Assembly: GCF_030499535.1 (NCBI RefSeq)
Contig: NZ_JASTLB010000001.1
Span: 62,001 to 126,000, forward strand
Length of the DNA: 64,000 bases
Direction: 5' to 3'
DNA from: Streptomyces sp. TG1A-8
Lineage (GTDB): Bacteria; Actinomycetota; Actinomycetes; Streptomycetales; Streptomycetaceae
The position numbers and the translations under genes were made by a program. The notes beneath the pieces are model-generated. The model had not been told where the DNA came from and ran no database searches. It saw only the letters and a list, made by a program, of their open reading frames with translations. Within the stretch, counting starts at the first letter, position 1. Every line of letters begins with the position of its first letter. Shown in pieces: positions 33,886-45,000 of this stretch.

Positions 33886-34974
33886 TCAGTACAGCCCCTC
33901 GACCGCGGTACTGGCCGTCTCCAACGGGCGCACATTGGCCACACCGTCCGTGGGGAAGCGGTCACCCGTGTCGTACCGCACCGCCTCGTCGCGCTCGAGC
34001 ACGTTGGGCAGGAAAAGGTCCTCGTGGAGCACGGTCAGCCGGACCCTGCCCACCGTGCCGTACGGCACTACGGTCCTCGGGTCGGTCTTGTCCACCACCG
34101 CCATCGTCACCTGCGGGAAGTTCGGCAGGTACGGCATCAGCTCACCGTCCTGCTCGACCGGCAGGCCTGCCGCGTTGCCGAACGTGTTGCCGTAGCTGAG
34201 ACCGCAGATGCCCCCGTCCAGAGCCTTCACGATCTGCCGGTAGACGGAGGGGACCAGGTGGGTGCCGCTCAGCCGGACGCCCCGCAACGCGGCGACCTGC
34301 TCGGGGGCCCGGCGGGCGAGCGCCACCATCAGCGCCGGCGTGGTGTTGACGTAGTCCACCTGGCGGGTGTCGAGCACGTCCAGGATCTGGTCCAGCAGAT
34401 GTTCGGTGTAGTCCCGCGCGACCGCCATCCGCCCGGTGCGCAGCAGCCGCTTCACCCAGCGGGGATCCATGTCGATCGCGTACACGACCGACTGGTACAG
34501 GTCCCCGGCCTCCCAGACCCCGTTGCCGATCAGGTGGGGTCCGGTGGGCGTCGCCTGGAGCCAGGTGCGGTGCGGTTCGAAGCCCTCGGTCTGGAAGGAC
34601 CAGCGGCGCCACACACCACGCTGGACGATCATCTCCGGGGTGTAGCAGAGGCGGCACGGCGCGCCCGTGGTCCCGCCGGAGTCCCACACCCGGCCGGTGA
34701 GCGGGCGCGGAACGGCCAGGGGCACGAAGTCCCGCGGGTCACGCGTGCGGAGCACGTCCAGGTCGAACGGGCCGAACTCGGGGAGCTCCGCGTAGTGTTC
34801 GATGTCACGAGGGTCGAACGGCAGTTCCGCGACCCGCTCCAGCCAGTAGGGGCTGCCGGTCTCCGGGTCGAAGTGGCGCCGGACCACTCGCCGGGTCCAC
34901 TCGTCCAGATCGGTGGTCAGCCAGCCGTCCACGAGCTTGTCGCAGTCGGCCGCGGACAAACCCGAGTTCAGCAC
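33886..34974 (-). CDS. Acid-adenylating enzyme, probable fumarate adenylyltransferase (Orf3 type)
   Basis: About 362 aa from GTG 34974, overlapping the end of the upstream gene. A short ANL-superfamily/phenylacetate-CoA-ligase-like fold: the P-loop-like WDSGGTTGAPCRLCYTPEM for ATP, a central TPALMVALARRAPEQVAAL with SGTHLVPSVYRQ, SYGNTFGNAAGLPV as the substrate/adenine loop, and YGTVGRVRL with VRYDTGDRFPT as the A8-like hinge. It lacks a full-length C-terminal lid. In Streptomyces lohii, Orf3 adenylates fumarate for ester formation on bafilomycin A1. Fold, size and position directly after the fumaryl-transferase-like gene make the same role likely. The assignment rests on recall of that pathway, not on an alignment. 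Confidence 0.72.
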   Translation of the reverse strand: MLNSGLSAADCDKLVDGWLTTDLDEWTRRVVRRHFDPETGSPYWLERVAELPFDPRDIEHYAELPEFGPFDLDVLRTRDPRDFVPLAVPRPLTGRVWDSGGTTGAPCRLCYTPEMIVQRGVWRRWSFQTEGFEPHRTWLQATPTGPHLIGNGVWEAGDLYQSVVYAIDMDPRWVKRLLRTGRMAVARDYTEHLLDQILDVLDTRQVDYVNTTPALMVALARRAPEQVAALRGVRLSGTHLVPSVYRQIVKALDGGICGLSYGNTFGNAAGLPVEQDGELMPYLPNFPQVTMAVVDKTDPRTVVPYGTVGRVRLTVLHEDLFLPNVLERDEAVRYDTGDRFPTDGVANVRPLETASTAVEGLY

Positions 34975-35930
34975 TGCGGGAGCCCCTTCTCGGGGTATTC
35001 GATGCCCAGCTCGAACACGCTGGAGACAACCTTCTCGATGTGCTCCGGCTGCTCGACGTGGAGCACGGGGAAGGGTATGCGCAACAGCCCGGCGGGGATC
35101 GCCGGGCCGACCACCACACCAAGCTGCACGCCAATCCCGTGCATACCCTCATACACGTACGGCAGGCTGATCGGTGTGGTCGGGTTGCGCTTGAACAGGT
35201 CCTTGACGTCCCCGCCGGAGGCCAACTGCTTGCGGTCGAGGCAGGACATCACCGGCAGCTTGGGCGCGCGGAAGCCGATGGCCTCGATGTACGGCTCGAT
35301 GAACTGCCGGAACGGGGCGCGCAGCGGGGTGTGCTGGGCGATGCCCCGGCCCGGCAACAGGGTGACCAGGCCCTCGGGCAGCGAACCGGCCAGCGTGGCC
35401 ATGGCATCGTGCAGACCGCCCAGCATGTGGATGCGGAGCGCGCCGTCGGCGGTGTCGCCCATGTCACCGGCGACGTGGACGCCCTCGGCACCGCCGACGA
35501 ACGTCTCGACGCTCTGGCCCGCGGGTACGGCCGCGATGGCGAGGGCGTGCGCCGGCTCGGACGGGTCCGGGTCGGGGCAGAGCCCGGCACTGGAGAGCAG
35601 TCCGAACAGTTCCTGCCTGGTGAGGGCGCCGGCCAGGCAACTGCTGGTCATGGCGCCCAGGCTCAGGCCACCGAGGACGGAGGGGTGTACGCCCCGCTCC
35701 GCGAGGATGTCGTGCACGGCGAGGGCGAGCGCCGTCTCGCGGATCGAGCCGACGCTCTGCCGCTGCTCCTGCGGCTCCGGCAGGTCCTCCTCCAGGATCT
35801 GGCCGACGGTCAGGCCGGTCCATTCGGCGATCTGCTCGTACAGCCGCTGCATCACCGGGTACGCGCGGTGCAGCTCGATGCCGTGCGGCTCGGTGCCCAC
35901 GCCTCCGCCCAGCAAGTAGCCCAGCGCCAT
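34968..35930 (-). CDS. Malonyltransferase-fold protein, probable fumaryl transferase (Orf2 type)
   Basis: 320 aa of the MAT/AT fold, with nucleophile elbow VLGGLSLGAMTSS (Ser90) but a weak resemblance to FabD elsewhere. A middle QHTPLRAPFRQFIEPYIEAI supplies the expected His region, followed by FRAPKLPVMSCLD as in ACP transacylases. Not a PKS domain: it stands alone, 149 bases after the last PKS gene and coupled to the adenylating enzyme. In bafilomycin biosynthesis Orf2 moves fumarate from fumaryl-AMP to the 21-hydroxyl of the macrolide. That role fits here better than malonyl loading, since every PKS module carries its own AT. Confidence 0.72.
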   Translation of the reverse strand: MALGYLLGGGVGTEPHGIELHRAYPVMQRLYEQIAEWTGLTVGQILEEDLPEPQEQRQSVGSIRETALALAVHDILAERGVHPSVLGGLSLGAMTSSCLAGALTRQELFGLLSSAGLCPDPDPSEPAHALAIAAVPAGQSVETFVGGAEGVHVAGDMGDTADGALRIHMLGGLHDAMATLAGSLPEGLVTLLPGRGIAQHTPLRAPFRQFIEPYIEAIGFRAPKLPVMSCLDRKQLASGGDVKDLFKRNPTTPISLPYVYEGMHGIGVQLGVVVGPAIPAGLLRIPFPVLHVEQPEHIEKVVSSVFELGIEYPEKGLPQC

Positions 35931-36079
35931 GTGAAACCTCCGTACATCATGTGTCGGACTTCAGGTCCGACTCTCTGGAAAGGGGAAAACAGCACCTCGG
36001 CGGCGCGCGGTGCCTAGGTTCGCGTCACGGTGCGCCGCAGGGGCCCGCCCGGGTCGTACGGCCGGGCGGGCCGTACCCG

Positions 36080-39000
36080 TCACAAGGTCGCCAGCCAGTC
36101 CTTGACGGCCCGCGTGGTCGTCTCCAGGTGATCCTCCATGACCGTGAAGTGGTCGCCGGGCACATCGAGCACCTTGGCGTCAGGCCACACGGCTCGCCAC
36201 TCCTCGCTCGACGGGTCGTCCGTCATACCCTCCAGCGGCACGGTGGCCCGCAGCAGCAGCGTGGGCGTCTCCACCGCCCGCGGCTCCCAGAACTCGTACA
36301 TGCCGCAGTACCAGCCCATGGCGGTGAGCCGGGTGCCGTCCAGGCTGACGAACCGCTCCTCACGCTCGAACATGCCCTTGAGCAGCTGGTCCTGGACCCT
36401 GTTGATGTGCGGACTGGTCATCGGGTAGCCGTCGATGACGACCACACCTGCCGGGGCGACTCCCCGCCGGCTCAGCCGCTCGCCCGTGTCGTGCGCAAGC
36501 ACGCCGCCGGAGGAGGAGCCCAGCAGGACGAATGGATCGTCGCCGACCAGTTCGGCGATCATGTCACAGTACACATCGATGAGTGCCTCCGAGTCCGCGG
36601 CCAGCGGCTCGTCGTTCTGGAAGCCGGGGACGTCCAGGGCCGAGATGGCGTACTGGTTCTCGAAGAACGAGGCGAACCGGACGAACTGATGAGCTCCGCC
36701 CAGGGCGACGAAGGCGGAGAGGCAGATGATCCGGGGCCGCTTGGCTCCGGTGGCCAGCCGCAGCGGGCCGGGAATGCCCTCGCGGCCCGACGTGGCCGTG
36801 AACATGGTCCGCAACTGGGCGGCCTGGTGCAGCAGCTTCACGCCCGTCTTCAACTGGCCGCGCTGGGCGGCGTACCGGAAGAGTTCGCCGGCGGCGTCCA
36901 GCGGGCCGGCGCGGCGGGCGGAGACGGCCGGTGTGGCCGTCTCGGCCGACGCCGCGGCGAGCAGCTCGGTGCGCAGGAACCGCGACAGCTCACGGGGAGT
37001 GGCGCAGTCGAAGGCGACGGTGGGACGCAGCCGCAGTCCGGTGACCGCGGTCAGCCGGTTGCGCAGCTCGACGGCGGTGAGCGAGTCCAGGCCGAGGGCG
37101 AGGAAGGTGGTGCTCTCCTCGATGTCGTCGGCCGAGGCGTGGCCGAGCACGGTCGCGAGGTGGCCGCGCACGATCTCGCCGAGCAGGGCGTCGCCGTCCT
37201 CCTCGTCCAGGCCGGCGAGCCTGCGCCGCAGCTCGTCGGCGCTCTGGCGCTCGGGGCCGGGGCCGGGCCGCCGGGCCGGGGCGCGCACGAGGTCCCGCAG
37301 CAGGGCCGGTGCGTGTTCCGGGCCGGTGTCGAGCGTGGCGGCCGCGAGGATCGCCGGGACCAGCGCGGGAGCCCCCGTGCCGCGCGCCAGGTCGAGGACC
37401 GCCAGGCCCTGCTTGGTGTCGAACGGGACCACTCCACCGCGCGAGATCCGCGCCACGTCGGCCTCGTCCAGATGCTGGGTGAGACCGCTGCTGTGCTCCC
37501 ACATACCCCAGGCGAGGGACTGGGCGGGCAGTCCCTGGGCGCGCCGGTGGTGGGCCAGGGCGTCGAGGAAGGCGTTGGCCGCCGCGTAGTTGCCCTGTCC
37601 GGGAGCGCCCAGAACGCCGGCGATCGAGGAGAAAAGGACGAATTCCCGTATTCCTTGGTGACTCGTCAGCTCATGCAGGTTGAGCGCCGCATCGACCTTG
37701 GCACGCAGTACGGCGCCGACCTGCTCGGCGGTCAGCGAGGCGAGGACGCCGTCGGAGAGCACCGCCGCGGTGTGCACGACCGCGGTCAGCGGCGCCCGCT
37801 CCGGTACGGCCGCCAGCAGCTCGGCCAGGGCGTCCCGGTCAGCCACGTCGCATGCGGCTCCGAGGATCTCGGTGTCCAGGTCCGCGCCCAGTCGCCGGAG
37901 CTCTTCGGCGCTCGGGCCCCGCCGGCTGGCGAGGATGATCCGCCGGACGCCGTGTTCGGTGGCGAGGTGGCGGACCACGAGGCCGGCCAGGCCGTCGGCA
38001 CTGCCGGTGACGAGCACGGTGCCGTCCGGGTCGAGTCCTCGTTCCGTGCTCTCGTGGGTGGACCGGTTCAGCCGTGGCACGCGCAGTTCGCCTCGGCGCA
38101 GCACCAGCTGGGGCTCCTCGCAGGAGAGCGCGGCGGCCAGCAGGTCCTCGCTCTCCTCGTCGGTGTCGACGAGGACGAAGTTGCCGGGGTTCTCCGACTG
38201 GGCGGACCTGACCAATCCCCACACCGGCGAGCCGGCCAGGTCGGTCACGTCCTCGTCGTCTGCGGCGGCCACCGCGCCCCGCGTGACGACGACGAGCCGG
38301 GCGCCGTCGGCGTGGTCGTCGGCCAGCCAGTCCTGCAGCCGGCCGAGCACCCGGCGGGTGGTCTCGTGGGCCGCCTCCGCGGTCGGCGGGCCCGGCTCCA
38401 CGTGGACCACCGTGTCGGCGCGCTCCACCGCCCTCGGCAGCGGGCGGGTCACCCAGGACACGTGGTAGAGCGAGTCGTGGCGGGGTAGGCCGGTGAGGCG
38501 GCGCAGCGCGAGCGATTCCACCTCGACGACCAGCCGGCCGTCGTGGTCGGTCGCGCGGACGGACACCTCGTTCTCGCCCCGCCTGGTCGTCTCGACCCGC
38601 AAGTCATCGCCCACCTCGCCGTACACGCTGACCCCGGAGAAGGAGAAGGGCAGGACCGGCCCGCCCTCGTCGCCGCCGCGGGTCAGGCCGACGGTCTGCA
38701 GCGCGGCGTCCAACAGTGCCGGGTGGACGCCGAACCGCCGGGCATCAGGTCGCTGCAGCTCGGGCAGACGCGCCTGCGCGTAGACACGGTCGCCCTGGTG
38801 CCAGGCGGCGGTCAGGCCCCGGAAGGCGGGGCCGTACTCGATGCCGCCCTCGGTGAACCTGTCGTAGAGGTCTCCGACGTCCATCGGTTCGGCGTCGGCA
38901 GGCGGCCACTGGGTGCCACCCTGAATCTCGGCAGGCGCCTCGGTCGCGCCGGGGGCGAGCCATCCGGTGGCGTGCCGGGTCCAGGGGCCGTCGTCCGACG

Positions 39001-42000
39001 CGGAGTGGACAACGAACCGGCGCCGGTCCGCCGCGTCCGGGCCCTCCAACGTCAGCTGGATGGTGAGCGGTCCGGCGGGATCGAGCACGAGCGGGGTCTC
39101 GACCGTCAGCTCCTCGAGCAGCCCGCAGCCCAGGTCCCGGCCGGCGTGCAGCACCGTCTCCACGAGCGCCGCGCCCGGCAGTACAACCGTACCGCCGACG
39201 GCGTGGTCGGCCAGCCACGGGTGGGTGCGCAGGGACAGGCGCCCGGCGAACAGCAGCGTTCCGCTGTCGGCGACCGGCCGCGGCCGCCCGATCAGCGAGT
39301 GGCCGCCGGTCGCGGTGCCGATGTGCTCGATGGCCGGGTCCAGCCAGTACCGCTTGTGCTGGAAGGCGTAGGTGGGCAGGGCGACGCGCCGGGCGCCGGG
39401 AAAGACCGGGTGCCAGTCGACACGTACGCCGCGTACGTGGAGTTCGGCGAGGGAGGTCAGGAACCTGTCCAGGCCGCCCGCGTCCCGGCGGAGCGTGCCG
39501 ACCACGATCCGGCCGCCCGTCTCCTCGACCGCGGCGGCCAGCACGGGGTGCGGGCTGACTTCGACGAACGTGTCGTAGCCCGCGGTGATGAGCTGGTGGA
39601 CGGCCTGGTCGAACTCCACGGGCCGGCGCAGGTTGCGGTACCAGTACCCGGCGTCCAGGGCGGAACCCTCCAGCCACGCGCTGTCGGCGGTGGACCAGAA
39701 CCCGACCGCGGCCGGACGTGGACGCACACCGTCCAGCAGGCCGGAGAGTTCGTCGCGGATGCGCTCCACCTGGCGCGAGTGCGCGGCGAAGTCGACACCC
39801 GGGATCGGCCAGCGCAGGACGTCCTCGTCCGACAGCGCCGCGCTCAGTTCCTCCAGTGCCCCGGGGTCGCCGGAAAGCGTCACCGAAGCGGGACCGTTGA
39901 CGGCGGCCACGCTGATACGGCCGTCCCAGTCGGCGATGCGTTCGCGCAGCGGTCCGGCCGCCATGGCCACGAACATCATCGCGCCCTGCCCGGCGAGCGC
40001 GGTGAGGGCCTTGCTGCGCAGGGCGACGATCATCGCCGCGTCCTCCAGCGTCAGCGCCCCGGCCACACACGCGGCGGCGATCTCGCCCTGGCTGTGACCG
40101 ACCACCGCGTCCGGTTCGACGCCGTAGGACCGCCACAGCGCGGCCAGGGAGACCATCACGGCGAACAGCACCGGCTGCACACGGTCCACCTGCTCGTAGT
40201 CACCGGATCGCAGGACCTCGGCCAGCGACCAGTCCACATGCGGAGCCAGGGCACGCTCACACTCGGCGAGGCGCTCGGCGAACACCGGCGACGACTCCAG
40301 CAGCTCCACCGCCATCCCCGCCCACTGCGACCCCTGACCCGGAAACACGAACACGGTCCGGCCCACCGGGGCGGTCGTGCCCCGAACCGTGTGATCCGAG
40401 TATTCGCCACGGACCAGCAGGTCGAGTTCGCGGCTGAGGGCGTCACGGTCGGTGCCGACCACGACCGCGCGGTGGGGCAGCGCGGCCCGGCTGGTCGCGG
40501 TCGAGAACCCGATGTCGGCCGGAGCCAGTCCGGGGTGTGCTGCCACGTGGGCCCGCAGCCGGTCGGCCTGTCCGCGCAGGGCCTCGGCCGTCCTGGCGGA
40601 CAGCAGCCACGGAACGGCCGTGGCGGGCGCGGGCGCGACAGGTGCCGCGTCGGGCTGGGGGGCCTGTTCCAGGACGAGGTGCGCGTTGGTGCCGCTCACT
40701 CCGAAGGACGACACGCCGGCGCGCCGGGGGTGCCCGTGCTCGGGCCAGTCGACGGCCTCGGTGAGCAGCCGGACGTCGCCCTCCGACCAGTCGACATGCA
40801 TCGACGGCTCGTCCACGTGCAGGGTCCGGGGCAGGACACCGTGCCGCATCGCCAGCACCATTTTGATCACACCGGCCACACCCGCCGCCGCCTGGGTGTG
40901 GCCGATGTTCGACTTCAACGAGCCCAGCCACAGCGGCCGGTCGCGGTCCTGGCCGTAGGTGGCCAGCAATGCCTGCGCCTCGATCGGATCGCCCAGCGAC
41001 GTTCCCGTGCCGTGCGCCTCCACCGCGTCCACCTCGGACGGCTTGAGCCCGGCGTTGGCCAGCGCCTGCCGGATCACCCGCTGCTGCGAGGGACCGTTCG
41101 GCGCGGACAGGCCGTTGGACGCGCCGTCCTGGTTGACCGCGCTGCCCCGGATCACCGCCAGCACCGGGTGCCCGTTGCGCCGCGCGTCCGAAAGCCGCTC
41201 CAGCAGCACCACACCGACACCCTCGCCGAAACCCGCGCCGTCCGCGCCCTCCGCGAAAGACTTGCAGCGACCGTCGCGCGCGACTCCGCCCTGTTGGCTG
41301 AGTCCCACGAACAGGCCGGGTCCCGCCATCACGGACACGCCGCCGGCCAGGGCCAGCGAGCACTCGTCCGCGCGCAGGGACTGCGCGGCGAGGTGGATCG
41401 CCACCAGGGAGGAGGAGCAGGCGGTGTCGACGGTGACGGTCGGCCCCTCAAGGCCGAAGGTGTACGCGATCCGACCGGAGCCGACACTGGACTGGGTGCC
41501 CATGCCGAGGAACGCCTCGACGCCGTCGGGAACGTGGTGCAGGGAGCCGCCGTAATCGGTGCCCATCATGCCGACGAAGACGCCGGTCCTGCTGCCGCGC
41601 AGGGTCGCCGGGTCGATGCCCGCCCCTTCGAGGGTCTCCCAGGTGGTTTCCAGCAGCAGCCGCTGCTGCGGGTCCATCGCCAGCGCCTCACGAGGCGAGA
41701 TCCCGAAGAAGCCCGGATCGAAGTCGCCGGCGTCGGTCAGGAAGCCGCCCTCGCGGGTGTGCGAGGTCAACCTGCCGGGGGAATGCGGGTCGGAGAGCCC
41801 GCCGGTGTCCCAGCCACGGTCCTCGGGGAAGGGGGAGATGGCGTCCTTCGCCTCACGCACCAGGGCCCACAAGCCGTCGGGCGAGGCTACCCCACCGGGG
41901 TAGCGACAGCCCATGGCCACTACCGCCACCGGTTCACCGGTCCGCTTCGACAGGCGCTGGTTGGCCTCCTTGAGGCGCTCGTTGTCCACCAGCGCGCTGC

Positions 42001-42037
42001 GCAGGGCAGCGACCAGCTGGTCCTGAGGGGCACTCAT
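36080..42037 (-). CDS. bafAV: One-module type I PKS with terminal thioesterase (last module, BafAV type)
   Basis: About 1,985 aa. The start ATG 42037 ([16 protein letters not shown]) is chosen because GGAG lies 6 bases upstream; GTG 42049 and ATG 42040 are alternatives. Order: docking coiled coil 1-35; KS with Cys207; AT with GHSQGE Ser649 and, 100 residues later, F-A-A-H (His753) instead of Y-A-S-H or H-A-F-H; DH with [10 protein letters not shown] (His945); KR with Tyr1484; ACP Ser1652; TE with G-S-S-S-G (Ser1842) and final [10 protein letters not shown]. The unusual AT motif fits methoxymalonyl-ACP. DH plus KR on that unit gives 2-methoxy-2-enoate, and TE closes the 16-membered lactone as in bafilomycin. 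It is 27 bases after the four-module gene. Symbol by architecture. Confidence 0.88.
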   Translation of the reverse strand: MSAPQDQLVAALRSALVDNERLKEANQRLSKRTGEPVAVVAMGCRYPGGVASPDGLWALVREAKDAISPFPEDRGWDTGGLSDPHSPGRLTSHTREGGFLTDAGDFDPGFFGISPREALAMDPQQRLLLETTWETLEGAGIDPATLRGSRTGVFVGMMGTDYGGSLHHVPDGVEAFLGMGTQSSVGSGRIAYTFGLEGPTVTVDTACSSSLVAIHLAAQSLRADECSLALAGGVSVMAGPGLFVGLSQQGGVARDGRCKSFAEGADGAGFGEGVGVVLLERLSDARRNGHPVLAVIRGSAVNQDGASNGLSAPNGPSQQRVIRQALANAGLKPSEVDAVEAHGTGTSLGDPIEAQALLATYGQDRDRPLWLGSLKSNIGHTQAAAGVAGVIKMVLAMRHGVLPRTLHVDEPSMHVDWSEGDVRLLTEAVDWPEHGHPRRAGVSSFGVSGTNAHLVLEQAPQPDAAPVAPAPATAVPWLLSARTAEALRGQADRLRAHVAAHPGLAPADIGFSTATSRAALPHRAVVVGTDRDALSRELDLLVRGEYSDHTVRGTTAPVGRTVFVFPGQGSQWAGMAVELLESSPVFAERLAECERALAPHVDWSLAEVLRSGDYEQVDRVQPVLFAVMVSLAALWRSYGVEPDAVVGHSQGEIAAACVAGALTLEDAAMIVALRSKALTALAGQGAMMFVAMAAGPLRERIADWDGRISVAAVNGPASVTLSGDPGALEELSAALSDEDVLRWPIPGVDFAAHSRQVERIRDELSGLLDGVRPRPAAVGFWSTADSAWLEGSALDAGYWYRNLRRPVEFDQAVHQLITAGYDTFVEVSPHPVLAAAVEETGGRIVVGTLRRDAGGLDRFLTSLAELHVRGVRVDWHPVFPGARRVALPTYAFQHKRYWLDPAIEHIGTATGGHSLIGRPRPVADSGTLLFAGRLSLRTHPWLADHAVGGTVVLPGAALVETVLHAGRDLGCGLLEELTVETPLVLDPAGPLTIQLTLEGPDAADRRRFVVHSASDDGPWTRHATGWLAPGATEAPAEIQGGTQWPPADAEPMDVGDLYDRFTEGGIEYGPAFRGLTAAWHQGDRVYAQARLPELQRPDARRFGVHPALLDAALQTVGLTRGGDEGGPVLPFSFSGVSVYGEVGDDLRVETTRRGENEVSVRATDHDGRLVVEVESLALRRLTGLPRHDSLYHVSWVTRPLPRAVERADTVVHVEPGPPTAEAAHETTRRVLGRLQDWLADDHADGARLVVVTRGAVAAADDEDVTDLAGSPVWGLVRSAQSENPGNFVLVDTDEESEDLLAAALSCEEPQLVLRRGELRVPRLNRSTHESTERGLDPDGTVLVTGSADGLAGLVVRHLATEHGVRRIILASRRGPSAEELRRLGADLDTEILGAACDVADRDALAELLAAVPERAPLTAVVHTAAVLSDGVLASLTAEQVGAVLRAKVDAALNLHELTSHQGIREFVLFSSIAGVLGAPGQGNYAAANAFLDALAHHRRAQGLPAQSLAWGMWEHSSGLTQHLDEADVARISRGGVVPFDTKQGLAVLDLARGTGAPALVPAILAAATLDTGPEHAPALLRDLVRAPARRPGPGPERQSADELRRRLAGLDEEDGDALLGEIVRGHLATVLGHASADDIEESTTFLALGLDSLTAVELRNRLTAVTGLRLRPTVAFDCATPRELSRFLRTELLAAASAETATPAVSARRAGPLDAAGELFRYAAQRGQLKTGVKLLHQAAQLRTMFTATSGREGIPGPLRLATGAKRPRIICLSAFVALGGAHQFVRFASFFENQYAISALDVPGFQNDEPLAADSEALIDVYCDMIAELVGDDPFVLLGSSSGGVLAHDTGERLSRRGVAPAGVVVIDGYPMTSPHINRVQDQLLKGMFEREERFVSLDGTRLTAMGWYCGMYEFWEPRAVETPTLLLRATVPLEGMTDDPSSEEWRAVWPDAKVLDVPGDHFTVMEDHLETTTRAVKDWLATL

Positions 42038-42064
42038 CATGAACTCCACACACTTCGATCCGGA

Positions 42065-45000
42065 TCAGGAATTGTCATTGCCAAGGGCACTGGCCCAACG
42101 GACGAGATCGTCGACGTCCATGCTCTGGATGTGACTGATCCGGTCTGCCGCCGTCTGCTGCCGCCCCTCTTCCGCGAGTCGCAGGATCACGTCGAGCACC
42201 CCGGACGCACGCAGCTGGTCCACGGTGACGGACGCGAGGGCTTCGCGGATCTCGGAGTCCTCGGGGCCGCCGCCCGGCTCGTCGGCCGCTGCCGGGGCGA
42301 GCCCCAGCTTGTCGTAGAGGTAGCCGGCCAGGCTCGAGGCGGTCGGGTAGTCGAAGGCCAGGGTCGGCGTCAGCCGGGTGCCGACGGCGGTGGAGAGCCG
42401 ATTGCGCAGTTCGACGGCCATCAGCGAGTCGAAGCCGAGACCCGTGAACGTCAGGTCCGGGTCCACCGCCGCGGGCCCGTCATAGGCGACGACCGCGGCC
42501 ACGGTCGACCGCACCAGGTGCGACAGGGCCGCCCGCTGTTCCTCTTCCGGCATCCCGGCCAACCGCTCCCGGAACGACGTTGTCCCGCCCGAGCCCTCGG
42601 CCACGGCCGGGGTCCGCCGGACAGCGGGCCGCACCAGGTGCCGCAGCAGCGGCGGGATCTTGTCGCCCTGGGACGACAGGTCCAGGTGGATGGGCACCAG
42701 CACCGCCTCGTCCATGGCGGACGCGGCGTCGAACAGCGCGAGTCCGTCGGACGAGTTGATGGGCCGCACGCCGCCGCCGGTGAGCCTGGCCACCTCGCGT
42801 TCGCCGAGCCTGCCGGTCATGGCGCTGCGCTGCTCCCAGAACCCCCAGCCCAGCGACTGGGCCGGCAGGCCTGCGGCGCGTCGGCGTACGGCCAACGTGT
42901 CGAGGAAGGCGTTCGCGGCGGCGTAGTTCGCCTGACCGGCCGCGCCGAAGGTCGCCGACGCCGAGGAGAACAGCACGAACGCGGACAGCCGCAGGTCGCG
43001 GGTCAACTCGTCGAGCAGCTGCGCCGCGTCGGCCTTCGGCCGCAGCACGCGGTCGACCTGCTCGGGCGTCAGCGACGTGACCGGGGCGTCGTCGAGCACG
43101 CCGGCCGCGTGCACGACCCCGGTCAGCGGCCGGTCGGCCGGGATGGCGGCGATGACCTCGGACATCGCCGTCCGGTCGGCCGCGTCGCAGCGCGCGGCCA
43201 CCACACGGGCCCCCGCCGTCGTCAGCTCCTTGACCAGCTCCGGGTCGGGCCCGGACCGTCCGATCAGCACCAGGTCGCGGACGCCGTGCCGGGTCACCAG
43301 GTGCCGCGCGGTCAGTCCGCCGAGGACACCGCCGGCGCCGGTGACGAGCACCGTGCCGTTCGGGTCCCACTTCGGCTCCCTCCCGGTCGGCGCGGCCCGC
43401 ACGAGGCGGGCGGCGAGTACGGCACCGCCCCGGACCGCCACCTGCGGTTCGCCACAGGCCACGGCGGCGGACACCAGCGTGTCCGCGTCGTCGGTCACGT
43501 CCAGGTCGACCAGTACGAACTGGTCGGGGTGCTCGCTCTGCGCAGCCCTGACCAGGCCCCACACCGAAGCGTGCACCGCGTCCCGCGGGTCGGGACCGGC
43601 CGCGTTGCGAGTGACGAACACCAGACGCCGGTCGTCCTGGTCCCCGGCCAGCCACTCCTGGACCCGGGCGAGTGCACGATGCACGACGGCGTGTGCGTCG
43701 TCGTCGGGTGCGGTGAAGTCGACCACCTCATACGCCGGCACGGCGGCGCCCGTGGCGGTCACCGGGTGCCAGTCGACCCGGAACAGCGACCTCACCCGGG
43801 CGGCCTCCATCTGACCGGCCGCGACCGGGCGCATCACCAGCGATTCGATGGCCGCGACGGGGAATCCGGTGGCATCGGCCACGGTGATCGCGACTTCGTG
43901 GGAGCCGGTCGTCGTCAGCCGCACCCGCAGGCTCGTCGCGCCCGACGCGAACAAGCTCGCCTTGCCCCAGCTGAACGGCAGCCTGATGCCTGGGGCCTCG
44001 CCCGCGGACGGTCCGGCCTCGACGGCCGCCAGCCACAGGGCGTGCAGCGCCGCGTCCAGAAGGGCCGGGTGCAGGCCGAACTCCCGGGCCGAGGCGCGCT
44101 GTGTCTCGGGCAGCGTGACCTCGGCGTACACTTCGTCGCCGCGCCGCCAGGCCGCCCTGAGCCCCTGGAAGCCAGGCCCGTACTGGTACCCCTGTTCAGC
44201 GAAGCGGGCGTACAGATCAGTCGTGTCCAGCGATTCGGCCCCGGCCGGGGGCCACTGGCCGGTCAGCCCGTCCGCCGCCGCGGTGCCGGTCGCCAGCGCG
44301 CCGGTGGCGTGCCGGGTCCATTCCTGTTCGGCGGCCGTGTCCTCCTCCCGGGCGTACAGGCCGAGGGAGCGCCGTCCGGACCCGTCGGCCGCGCCCACGG
44401 ACAGCTGCAGGATCAGTCCGCCGTGGTCGGGGAGGATCAGGGGTGTTTCGAGGGTGAGTTCCTCGACCGTGCCGCAGCCGAGCTGCTCGGCGGCGTGCTG
44501 CGCCAGTTCCAGGAACGCCGTCCCGGGCAGCAGCACCGTCCCGTTCACCGCGTGGTCGGCCAGCCACGGATGTGTCCGCAACGACAACCGCCCCGTGAAC
44601 AGCTGCCCCTCGGCGTCGGCCAGCGCCAGCGCCGCACCCAGCAGCGGATGCCCCGCGCTGCGCAGACCCGCGGCGCTCACGTCGCCGCTCCCGACGGCCT
44701 TGACCTCCAGCCAGTACCGCTTGCGCTGGAAGGGGTAGGTCGGCAGATCCCGGTAGGCCGGCGTGCCGGCGAAGAACGGTGACCAGTCCACCTCCACACC
44801 ACGGACGAACAACTCCGCCACCGACGTCAGGAAGCGGCGCATGCCGCCCTCGTCACGCCGCAACGTCCCCGACACGACGGCCCCGTCACCCAGCGCCTCG
44901 TCCACCCCCATCGTCAGGACGGGATGGGCACTGACCTCGACGAAGACGTCGTGCCCGGCAGCCGCGAGATCCCGTACGGCGGTTTCGAACCGCACCGTCT

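Noticed and set aside
37950..38060. KR of the last PKS module has an odd nucleotide loop (TGSADGLAG), suggesting an inactive KR
   Set aside because: It still fits the general SDR pattern T-G-x3-G-L-A, module B has a similar final Ala (GVLAG), and the Ser/Tyr/Asn catalytic residues are intact. Loss of activity is not supported.
36080..42049. Long plus-strand open frames across the PKS region (for example 38,543-44,782 and 51,659-55,060)
   Set aside because: They are antisense shadows of high-GC PKS coding sequence, rich in Arg, Gly, Val, His and Gln and without domains.
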